Part shown: positions 6,814-13,119 of the stretch, piece by piece
How the letters are laid out: each line of letters opens with the position of its first letter
How positions within the stretch are numbered: the first letter of the stretch is position 1
Assembly (NCBI GenBank): GCA_031278935.1
Contig: JAITJK010000161.1
Coordinates: forward strand, 1-17,637
Origin: Spirochaetaceae bacterium
GTDB lineage: Bacteria; Spirochaetota; Spirochaetia; Treponematales; Breznakiellaceae
DNA length: 17,637 nucleotides
Direction: 5' to 3'
Position numbers and translations under genes: made by a program
The notes under the pieces: generated by a model
Databases searched by the model: none
What the model saw: the letters and a program-made list of their open reading frames with translations, nothing else
What the model was told of the DNA's origin: nothing

Positions 6814-8271
6814 TTAGGCAAAGGCCTGATCCACGAGAGATTGTTCAGGAGCCCGGGTAAAACGGGAAACCACCGGTACCACCAGAAAGGGAACCAGGAT
6901 AGCCAAAGAGGCGGCTAAGGGAGAATGAGCCGCCCCTAGGACAAAAAACAAGATGATTTCCGTGGCCAGCCCGGATAACAGTCCCGCGTAGGCCCCGGCT
7001 TTAGTGGCTCTCTTCCAATAAAGACCGTAGATATAGGGAGCGGCAAAGGCCCCTGAAACCGCCCCCCAACTCAAGGACATGAGGGTTACGATAAAACTGA
7101 ACTGAAACCGGGATATGAAATAGGAAATCATCACAAAAATCGCAGACAGAAACCGCATCATCCCTATAGACCGGTCTTTGCCGCTCTTGGGCTGTACCGG
7201 AGCGGGATAGAGATCAATGGCCACCGAAGAAGAGGAAACCAATACCAGGGAGGAAAGAGTGGACATGGACGCGGAAAGGACCAAGAGAAGAATTAATGCC
7301 ATAAGGGCTTCGGGCAACCGCTCGGTGAGCAGGGTGGGCACAATCGAGTCGTAGAGAATCCCCCCGGAGGCGTTTTTCGGGAGGCTCTCCGGGGTGAAAA
7401 AGGCATGAGAAAAGATTCCCGTGAGATACGCCGCAAAGCCGATAACCAGGGAAAACACCGTGGTAACCACCGCAGCCCGGGGAATCACCTGTTCGTTCTT
7501 GATGGCATAAAACTTCTGGGCCATCTGTGGCAGGCCCCAGGTTCCGAAACTGGTCATAAACACCAGAGACAGGATGGTTATGGCCGAGGGCCGGGCTGCC
7601 GCTGGGACGTGCAGGGGATACTGGTCCCGTACCTTTCCAAGAATCTCCCAGAGCCCCCCTTCTTGGGCCGTCAAGACCGCCACCATGGCGATAGCCCCCA
7701 CAAACATCACCAGGCCCTGAATAAAATCCGTAATTGCTATGGCAAAGTAGCCCCCTAGAATCAGGTACACCCCGGTAAAGGCGATCATAACGAGCAAGGC
7801 CATATCGTAGGGAATGTGAAACACCGCTTCAAACAGGTGCCCTAAGCCCTTGAACACCGATGCGGAGTAGGGCAGAAGGAAGAAGAAGATCACCGACGCT
7901 GCCAGAGGCCGCAGGTGTTTGGCGCCGTACCGTTCCTGTAGATACGCAGGCATGGTCATGGTGTCCAGGTTCTGGGTCATGCGCCGGGTCCGGCGGGCCA
8001 GCACTACCCAGGCGGCCAGGGCGCCGATGAGTCCGTTGCCCAGGGCGATCCACAGGGCTTTAAGGCCGAACTGCCAGCCCTGGGTACCGGCAAAGCCGAT
8101 GAAAAGGACCGCAGAGAAGTAGGAGGTTCCGTAGGCCACCGCCGAAACCCAAGGGCCCATAGTCCGGCCTCCCAGGAAGAAATCTCCCAGAGTTTTGGTT
8201 TTCCTCATCCCCCAGATGCCAATACCGGTCATCAGGAGCAAGAACACTACCAAAAACATGATACCGTACAC
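6814..8271 (-). CDS. Sodium:solute symporter (SSS family)
   Basis: This 485-aa polytopic membrane protein has about 13 hydrophobic segments and belongs to the sodium:solute symporter family (PutP/PanF type). Evidence includes DFFLGGRTMGPWVSAVAYGTSYFSA near the N-terminus, the family signature GGYFAIAITDFIQG around residues 180-195, and ASMSTLSSLVLVSSSS, which matches the PutP region containing the serine/threonine sodium ligands. It would import a small organic solute with Na+. The substrate cannot be read from the sequence. I favour the GTG start at 8271 because a strong GAGGAGG lies 5 nt upstream; the ATG at 8259 would be too far away. The gene lies upstream of iorA on the same strand, but the 149-bp gap argues against assuming a tight functional link. 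Confidence 0.9.
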   Translation of the reverse strand: MYGIMFLVVFLLLMTGIGIWGMRKTKTLGDFFLGGRTMGPWVSAVAYGTSYFSAVLFIGFAGTQGWQFGLKALWIALGNGLIGALAAWVVLARRTRRMTQNLDTMTMPAYLQERYGAKHLRPLAASVIFFFLLPYSASVFKGLGHLFEAVFHIPYDMALLVMIAFTGVYLILGGYFAIAITDFIQGLVMFVGAIAMVAVLTAQEGGLWEILGKVRDQYPLHVPAAARPSAITILSLVFMTSFGTWGLPQMAQKFYAIKNEQVIPRAAVVTTVFSLVIGFAAYLTGIFSHAFFTPESLPKNASGGILYDSIVPTLLTERLPEALMALILLLVLSASMSTLSSLVLVSSSSVAIDLYPAPVQPKSGKDRSIGMMRFLSAIFVMISYFISRFQFSFIVTLMSLSWGAVSGAFAAPYIYGLYWKRATKAGAYAGLLSGLATEIILFFVLGAAHSPLAASLAILVPFLVVPVVSRFTRAPEQSLVDQAFA

Positions 8272-8331
8272 TAGTGCCTCCTCGGTGCCTGTAAGTCTAT
8301 CACCGGCTGCGGATTTATACTAGAGTCATAG

Positions 8332-8349
8332 GGTATTTATAAAAATACC
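8332..8349. promoter_or_regulatory. Inverted repeat upstream of the symporter gene
   Basis: GGTATTT-ATAA-AAATACC is a perfect 7-bp inverted repeat with a 4-bp spacer, about 60 bp upstream of the GTG start. It sits in an AT-rich region with several -10-like hexamers (for example TATAAA at 8315-8320 on the minus strand). It could be an operator, but no matching -35 box is convincing. The rest of the gap up to the plsC end is AT-rich and otherwise featureless apart from repeat copy D. Confidence 0.35.
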
Positions 8350-8488
8350 TTATATAAAACATACGTTGCAAGCCCGAACTGCGGCTGAAAGATTAAAAAC
8401 AGAAATTAAAAAGATTTACAAACTTATAATAGGGTAAAAAAGTATATGTTGTTTTATATCATTGCAGAAGAACAAATACCTATCCTGT

Positions 8489-8531
8489 GGTTTAACGCCT
8501 CTATCCCTAACCATGCGGCCTACCGCAGGGG
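8489..8531 (-). repeat. Dispersed 3'-end repeat, copy D (after the acyltransferase gene)
   Basis: On the minus strand this begins 10 bases after the acyltransferase stop codon and reads AGGCCGCATGGTTAGGGATA then GAGGCG. The 33 bases at 8489-8521 match copy E (13086-13118) at 27 positions without gaps. The GGTTAGG block is shared with A, and the longer CTGCG...GTTAGG with B. The GGCATATTGGGGG half is absent. Confidence 0.6.
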
Positions 8532-9287
8532 TCACTGGTTGATCCCTTTTAGCCGTTCCATCTTACCCCGATAAAAGGTGGAGGTTCCCTGGCCCTCGTC
8601 TATGGCCTGTTGCATGAGCTCCCGCACGGCCTGGGCAAAATCCCGGACGGACTCGGAGGAGAGGGCCCCCTTTTCGTCCCGGCGGATAAATCGAGAGGGA
8701 TACACCGGGTCCAGAATCCGAATCCGCTTCAGGGGCAGAGACCGGCCTAAGCAGGTATAGGCCTTGAAAGGACCTTCGGAAAAAATACTCACCAGGGGAA
8801 TAACCGGAATATCCAGTTCTGCGGCAATGAAAAAAGCCCCGGGTTTAAAGGACTCTATCCGTTGGTTGTATATATAGCACTCCCCTTCGGGATAAAAATG
8901 GATAAACCGCCGGTACTTGAAGGCCGTCTCGCTGAGTTCCAGCATCTTTTGTAGGCCCTGCCGGCCCGGTGGCAGGGGCACCCCTCCCAAAAGACGGATA
9001 AAGGTCCCCAGCACCGGGGTTTCCACGGTCTCTTCCAGCAAGGTATGCCAGGTGCGTCGAGGCAAAACTGCACCGCTCACGGAAATAGGGTCCAAGAAGG
9101 TGGTGTGGTTGGATACCAGAATAGCCCGGGAAAGGCCGGAAAGCTTGTTCCGATCCTCGTAGCGAATACCGTACAGGATAAGATTGATGAGGTGCGCCAA
9201 AGGCCACAAGGCGTAAAAGGTTATAGACGAGGCGATTCTAAAAGGTAGAGAACAATTAAGAAGGGAATCGCCGTGTTTATAAGCCAT
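8532..9287 (-). CDS. PlsC-like 1-acylglycerol-3-phosphate acyltransferase
   Basis: The 251-aa protein belongs to the PlsC/LPLAT acyltransferase family, membrane enzymes that acylate lysophosphatidate or related lysolipids. Motif I is NHTTFLD (N60-D66), containing the catalytic H61-x4-D66 pair. Motif III, normally FPEGTRS, reads FYPEGECYIYN (131-141), so the usual arginine is E136. Motif IV is represented by IPVIPLVSIFSEG. A hydrophobic stretch at about 20-40 should anchor the N-terminus in the inner membrane. It starts 21 bp after the upstream TPR gene and has no recognisable Shine-Dalgarno sequence, so it is probably the last gene of the operon and depends on read-through or coupling. Substrate specificity is uncertain, given the changed motif III. 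Confidence 0.85.
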   Translation of the reverse strand: MAYKHGDSLLNCSLPFRIASSITFYALWPLAHLINLILYGIRYEDRNKLSGLSRAILVSNHTTFLDPISVSGAVLPRRTWHTLLEETVETPVLGTFIRLLGGVPLPPGRQGLQKMLELSETAFKYRRFIHFYPEGECYIYNQRIESFKPGAFFIAAELDIPVIPLVSIFSEGPFKAYTCLGRSLPLKRIRILDPVYPSRFIRRDEKGALSSESVRDFAQAVRELMQQAIDEGQGTSTFYRGKMERLKGINQ

Positions 9288-9308
9288 GCTGCTTGAGGTG
9301 GCTCGCGC

Positions 9309-10064
9309 CTATGGGGAAGACCCGTCGCTCTTTCGCAGGGTCTGGACAAACTGGTTGGTGGGATAGAGGCCCAGGGCCTTTTGCAGCCACAGCTCGGCTT
9401 CGGTGTGGCGCTTTTGCTGATAATAGGCATACCCAATGGCGCTATAAACATTGAAGCGGTCGTCCTTCTCTAACACCAGATCCCCCTGATTAATAATGTC
9501 CTGCATCATCTGAATCCCTCGCTTGTAGTTATGAAAAGGCGCGGGGGCATACACGTACCGGGCAGCGATCATAATCCGGGCCGCACCGTTGCGGCGGTCC
9601 AGTTCCAGGGCTTTTTTGGCGTAGGTCTCTACCTTGCCACCGTTGGCCAGGGCGTAAGAGACGGGCCGGACCGCACAGGACTGGGAGATATGCTCCGCCA
9701 GCATCTGATAGCCCTCCGAGGTCTCCGCCTCCTTTAGGGCGGCGTTGGCCCAGCGTATCCCCTGCTCGTACTGCTGCGCGGCCTCGTCTTTCCGGCCCTC
9801 ATACTGATAGGCTCGGCCCAGCATATAGGCGCAGCGGGAAAGGGTGAGATACCGGGCCGGGCCATGGAGGTTTTTCTCGGTTTCTTTCCGGGCCTTTTCA
9901 TACAAGGGCGAGAGGTCGTCCGCACTCAGGGTCTGTTCATACACCGCTTCCCGCAAGGGAATAAACCAGGGCGCCAGGGAATCCCCGTACAGACCCATAC
10001 CCGGCGCCACCGTTACCAACGCACCGGCTAAGAGCACTACCATCCTGTTCACCTGCAACTCCAT
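9309..10064 (-). CDS. Secreted or periplasmic TPR protein
   Basis: A 251-aa protein with a likely signal peptide (NRMVVLLAGALVTVAPGMG). The body contains TPR-like helix pairs, notably ARYLTLSRCAYMLGRAYQYEGRKDEAAQQYEQGI, VETYAKKALELDRRNGAARI and SAIGYAYYQQKRHTEAELWLQKALGLYPTN. The open frame extends upstream to 10169, but that part overlaps the previous gene and encodes no plausible N-terminus. ATG 10064 directly abuts GGGAGG, which is too close. The GTG at 10052, with GGAG 6 nt upstream, is an equally good start, and ATG 10043 is possible. It lies between a lipoprotein gene and the acyltransferase gene on the same strand. The role is unknown; an envelope scaffold or complex partner is an inference. 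Confidence 0.75.
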   Translation of the reverse strand: MELQVNRMVVLLAGALVTVAPGMGLYGDSLAPWFIPLREAVYEQTLSADDLSPLYEKARKETEKNLHGPARYLTLSRCAYMLGRAYQYEGRKDEAAQQYEQGIRWANAALKEAETSEGYQMLAEHISQSCAVRPVSYALANGGKVETYAKKALELDRRNGAARIMIAARYVYAPAPFHNYKRGIQMMQDIINQGDLVLEKDDRFNVYSAIGYAYYQQKRHTEAELWLQKALGLYPTNQFVQTLRKSDGSSP

Positions 10065-10068
10065 CCTC

Positions 10069-10112
10069 CCGGGGCTTTCCCCGCCCCGCAGGGCAGGGGG
10101 AGCAAGCCCCGG
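10069..10112 (-). promoter_or_regulatory. GC-rich stem-loop overlapping the TPR gene's ribosome site
   Basis: A perfect 9-bp stem, CCGGGGCTT with AAGCCCCGG, encloses an inner CCCC/GGGG pairing. It occupies most of the 61-bp gap between the lipoprotein and TPR genes. The 3' arm runs into GGGAGG just before the ATG at 10064. No T-run follows, so it is not an ordinary terminator. It could limit translation or protect the operon mRNA. Confidence 0.5.
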
Positions 10113-10125
10113 ATAAAAATCCAGC

Positions 10126-10959
10126 TTAGGGTATCCAGCGCGGACGCAACAACCCCTGAAGCCGCTCATAGGGGATCAGGACCTCCACAGGACCCATCAC
10201 ATAGGGGCCTATTTCATAGGGGTCCCAGTGGAACCCCAAGCCCGCCGGGGCAAGGAAGCAATTCGCCGGTACTTCCGGGTCATCGGTCAAGAACCCGCCC
10301 TCGGTAAGAGGCACGTCCGGTTCAAGGCCCGCTTGCGAGCGCAAGGCCTGGGTAATCAGGGCCTGCACACCGGGCAGGGCGTCCGCCTCCAGCAGGTCCC
10401 CCAGGGTGAGGGCCTGTACGCCCTGGGCATCCAGGGAAAGGACGGTATAGCGCTTTTCCGTCATACCGTGGGCGCCTCCCTGGTAATATTCCAGGTTCCG
10501 GCTTATGACCCACACCTCTGGCTCAAGGAAACGGGCCTCCCAGGTCTCGCTAAACTCCCAATTCAGGGATTCAAGTAACTGCTCCTCCTGTTCCTGGGGA
10601 TCCATCACCTCGGAACTCTGCATGGCGAGATACTGCTGTGCATACAGGTCTATACGCCGTTGGGTATAGACTGTGGGGTCCAGGCCGTCGTATAAGAGGG
10701 CATGAATCTCTTGACTCTGGGGACCCATCGCTTCCAAGACGCGTATACCTACGGTCATGCGCGGGCTTTCGTCCCCTGCTTCGGGATAGAGGGGCAGGAC
10801 CCGCTCTTCGGTACGGCTTAGGAACTCCTCCGGGGCCGTACTGGGGGCATCGGCGGTCTTAGGGGCGCTGGCGCATCCGCTTATAAGCAGGAAACTCACG
10901 ACCCAGAGCGCCAGGAGGGACAGAAGTCCCTCTTTTCGCTTGTGTTTCATCGATTTCAT
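10126..10959 (-). CDS. DUF3298-type lipoprotein (RsiV/PdaC-like domain)
   Basis: The 277-aa protein starts with a basic region and a hydrophobic stretch ending in the lipobox ISGC (C29), so it should be a lipid-anchored envelope protein. The C-terminal half has the pattern of the DUF3298/DUF4163 domain pair: YYQGGAHGMTEKRYTVLSLD, LTLGDLL, and near the end FHWDPYEIGPYVMGPVEVLIPY. That domain is known from the lysozyme-binding extracellular part of the anti-sigma factor RsiV and from the PdaC peptidoglycan deacetylase. No transmembrane anti-sigma or deacetylase part is present. The start is the ATG at 10959; a second in-frame ATG lies three codons further. GGAG is about 13 nt upstream, so translation may be weak. 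It follows cysE after 49 bp, probably in the same operon. An envelope-sensing or protective role is an inference. Confidence 0.75.
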   Translation of the reverse strand: MKSMKHKRKEGLLSLLALWVVSFLLISGCASAPKTADAPSTAPEEFLSRTEERVLPLYPEAGDESPRMTVGIRVLEAMGPQSQEIHALLYDGLDPTVYTQRRIDLYAQQYLAMQSSEVMDPQEQEEQLLESLNWEFSETWEARFLEPEVWVISRNLEYYQGGAHGMTEKRYTVLSLDAQGVQALTLGDLLEADALPGVQALITQALRSQAGLEPDVPLTEGGFLTDDPEVPANCFLAPAGLGFHWDPYEIGPYVMGPVEVLIPYERLQGLLRPRWIP

Positions 10960-11008
10960 AGGATTAAATATACTCCATTTATGACGGACTATCAGGTATA
11001 AATCCGGA

Positions 11009-11899
11009 TCAGGACAATTCCATCATTTCTTGTCCGGTTTTGGTATAGACCATGGTGTCCGGCGGCACTGAGGCGGTGATCCACACATTCCCCCCAATGA
11101 TCGAGCCCCGGCCAATCACGGTTTCGCCCCCCAGGATCGTAGCCCCGGAATAGATGGTTACGTTATCTTCGATGGTGGGATGCCGTTTCTGGTGGGCCTT
11201 TTCTTTTTTGACCGACAGAGCCCCCAGGGTAACCCCTTGGTACAGTTTGACATTCCGGCCTATCACCGTAGTTTCCCCAATAACCACCCCGGTACCGTGG
11301 TCAATGAAAAAAGATTCCCCGATGGCCGCCCCGGGATGAATATCAATACCCGTACGGCCGTGGACCACTTCGCTCATCATGCGGGGGATCAAGGGTACCC
11401 GCCGGTCCCAGAAGAAATGGGCCAGTCGGTGTACGGTGATGGCGTCGAAACCTGGATAGGACAGGATCACCTCTTCGATACTCTGGGCTGCGGGGTCTCC
11501 TTCAAAGGCGGCCTGCATATCCCGGGCCAAGGCCGCGCGGATATGGGGCAGTTCTTCAAAAAAGTCGTCCACCAAGAGCTCCGCCACGGCGTGACAGCCC
11601 GCATAGCCGCAGGATAAATCCTGGGCGCCCATGCGAGAGGCAAAAACCATGCTTTTTTCCACTTCCCGGATCAGTTCCCGGGCAATATGATAGGCCCTTT
11701 CTGCGGTATTTAAGTGCAGGTTATTATGATCCAGTCCTTCATGCTCCCGGAATCCGGGAAAAAGCAGTTCGTCTAGGCCCTGGAGGATGTCTTCAATACT
11801 CGCCCGACTGGGCAGATTAGCCCCGCCTGAATGGTTTACCAACCCGTGAGACCGGTAGGCCTCTACCAAATTCTCGATACTCGCCCCTAGCCGCTTCAT
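11009..11899 (-). CDS. cysE: Serine O-acetyltransferase
   Basis: CysE transfers an acetyl group from acetyl-CoA to serine, giving O-acetylserine, the precursor of cysteine. The C-terminal part is a left-handed beta-helix of hexapeptide repeats. HGRTGIDIHPGAAIG, FFIDHGTGVVIGET (D200-H201, the catalytic dyad) and QKRHPTI (H240, CoA site) are all family hallmarks. An N-terminal helical domain of about 150 residues precedes it, giving 296 aa. The tail ends in EMMELS, not the terminal isoleucine that lets classical CysE dock into CysK, so a cysteine synthase complex is doubtful. The ATG overlaps the upstream patatin stop as ATGA, which implies translational coupling with that lipase. No cysK is in the window. 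Confidence 0.93.
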   Translation of the reverse strand: MKRLGASIENLVEAYRSHGLVNHSGGANLPSRASIEDILQGLDELLFPGFREHEGLDHNNLHLNTAERAYHIARELIREVEKSMVFASRMGAQDLSCGYAGCHAVAELLVDDFFEELPHIRAALARDMQAAFEGDPAAQSIEEVILSYPGFDAITVHRLAHFFWDRRVPLIPRMMSEVVHGRTGIDIHPGAAIGESFFIDHGTGVVIGETTVIGRNVKLYQGVTLGALSVKKEKAHQKRHPTIEDNVTIYSGATILGGETVIGRGSIIGGNVWITASVPPDTMVYTKTGQEMMELS

Positions 11900-12804
11900 T
11901 CCATCTCCTCCATTTCCAGGGGTTTTTGGGAAAAAAAGGCCTGAATCTGGGGTTCCTGGGCCGTGACCACCTGTTCTCCCATCTGGATGACTTCTTTTTT
12001 CCTAAAAAAATTGAAGGGGCTCACCTGATCCGCAGTATAGAGGGTCAGATCCGCAGCGGCGGCCTTGCGTTCCATGAGGTTAATCACCACTTCGATACTC
12101 CGGTACACGATATGAGGCCCGGTTTTCAGGTCTGAGGCCGGTACGGTCTTAAAGTGGTACACGTCTACAGCCAAAACCCGCCGAAATCCCGCGTTTCGGG
12201 CAATATACACAGGCATATTGTTTGCCAAGCCCCCATCCACCAGGCATTGGGGCGGCGCGCCCTGGGTTTCTTCCACTAAAGGCTCAAAGAACCCTGGGAA
12301 AGACATGGAAGCCCGGATAGCCCGGGCCACAGACCCGGAACTAAAGACTAGCTCCTTACCTGAAACCAAGTCTACTGCGTTGCAACGGAAGGGTATCCTG
12401 GTTTGTGCGAAGGTCTTGCCTTTGGTTAGTTCTTCAAAAAGTTTCAGCAAGCCCTGGCCGGAATCCGCGCCCCGGCGGGTGGCAAAATTACCCAGGATTT
12501 GGCCGGTTTGGAACACCTTACCCACGGGGCCGTTCAGTTTAAAGACGAAGCTGTCCAAGTAAGCCGTGATATCAAAGTCTTCCAGCACCAGCCGGGTAAG
12601 CTCCTGGGGACTTATCCCGCAGGCGTAGAGTCCGCCCACGATGGCCCCCATGGAGGTACCCACCACGAGGGAGGGTTCGGGGAAGCCTCGATCCGCGAAG
12701 GCCTTCAGGACCCCGATATGGGCAAGGCCTTTGGCCCCGCCTCCGGAGAGTACCAGGGCCCACTGGTGGGTTTTATTTTTTTTATCTTGCTTATCCTGCT
12801 TCAT
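11896..12804 (-). CDS. Patatin-like phospholipase (RssA/NTE-type)
   Basis: Patatin-like enzymes are lipid acyl hydrolases with a Ser-Asp dyad. All elements are present: the oxyanion loop GGGAKG (21-26), the nucleophile elbow GTSMG (S51), ASMSFPGFFEP, and the DGG motif containing D190. The 302-aa size fits the single-domain cytoplasmic RssA-like group, and no signal peptide or extra domain is visible. The start is fixed by an in-frame stop codon two codons upstream of ATG 12804; no Shine-Dalgarno sequence is seen. It is the first gene of a probable operon and shares ATGA with cysE. With the PlsC-like gene at the end of the operon it suggests a lysophospholipid release and reacylation pair, although the substrate is unknown. 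Confidence 0.9.
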   Translation of the reverse strand: MKQDKQDKKNKTHQWALVLSGGGAKGLAHIGVLKAFADRGFPEPSLVVGTSMGAIVGGLYACGISPQELTRLVLEDFDITAYLDSFVFKLNGPVGKVFQTGQILGNFATRRGADSGQGLLKLFEELTKGKTFAQTRIPFRCNAVDLVSGKELVFSSGSVARAIRASMSFPGFFEPLVEETQGAPPQCLVDGGLANNMPVYIARNAGFRRVLAVDVYHFKTVPASDLKTGPHIVYRSIEVVINLMERKAAAADLTLYTADQVSPFNFFRKKEVIQMGEQVVTAQEPQIQAFFSQKPLEMEEME

Positions 12805-12890
12805 AGTTCAGCACATACCGGCTTTGCTATCCCGCAGGATAGTAACGGGCTTTATCATAAGGTTTTCTACAGAGTAGTATATTTTGTCAT

Positions 12891-12946
12891 CCTAAACAAC
12901 CACCTGCCGTGGGGCATATTGGGGGGCTGCGTAGTTAGGACAAGGC
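12891..12946 (+). repeat. Dispersed 3'-end repeat, copy B (not after a gene)
   Basis: This is the fullest copy: CCTAA, then ACCACCTGCCGTGG, GGCATATTGGGGGG, CTGCGTAGTTAGG and finally AAGGC. It joins the half seen in A and C to the half seen in D and E. Unlike the others it follows no plus-strand gene. Its first 23 bases match the end of the symporter gene, stop codon included, at 20 positions. Confidence 0.6.
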
Positions 12947-12960
12947 CGTACGTCCCTTCA

Positions 12961-12990
12961 TTTTTGCTACGAACCGTGCCTTTTTATGGG
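12961..12990 (+). repeat. Distal module of the dispersed repeat, copy B
   Basis: TTTTTGCTACGAACCGTGCC, then TTTTTATGGG, corresponds to 4981-5010 near copy A. Sixteen of the first 22 bases match without gaps. In both places the module follows a proximal repeat block on the same strand, which supports a composite element. Confidence 0.4.
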
Positions 12991-13085
12991 ATAAATTGAT
13001 TGCATTTTTGTGTGCCGTCATAGGTTGGTGTATAGGCTGTTCTTTTTTTATGAGGGATACCACCGGATTATCTTGTAAGGAGAGG

Positions 13086-13119
13086 GGTTTCAAGCCTATA
13101 TCCCTAACCCCGCAGCCTG
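13086..13119 (-). repeat. Dispersed 3'-end repeat, copy E (after the activase gene)
   Basis: On the minus strand AGGCTGCGGGGTTAGGGATA, then TAGGC, begins one base after the activase TAG stop codon. It matches copy D at 27 of 33 positions without gaps and shares GGCTGCG..GTTAGG with copy B. Only the 3' half of the element is present. Confidence 0.6.

Larger units (their letters stand above)
12805..13119. other. Intergenic region with two repeat copies
   Basis: This 315-bp gap separates the activase stop from the patatin start. It contains repeat copy B (+ orientation, 12891-12946), its distal module (12961-12990) and copy E (- orientation, 13086-13119). The 12805-12890 part should hold the patatin promoter. 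A TATACT hexamer at about 12876-12881 on the minus strand is the best -10 candidate, but it has no good -35 box. No open reading frame or tRNA was seen. Confidence 0.55.

Noticed and set aside
8425..8430. Plus-strand TATAAT in the symporter-acyltransferase gap
   Set aside because: No suitable -35 box and no plus-strand gene downstream; chance occurrence in AT-rich DNA.
10065..10169. Longer N-terminus for the secreted TPR protein
   Set aside because: It overlaps the lipoprotein gene and would bury the signal peptide behind 35 unlikely residues.
12805..13119. CRISPR array or tRNA in the repeat-bearing gap
   Set aside because: The repeats are degenerate, in opposite orientations and not regularly spaced, and no cloverleaf could be drawn.
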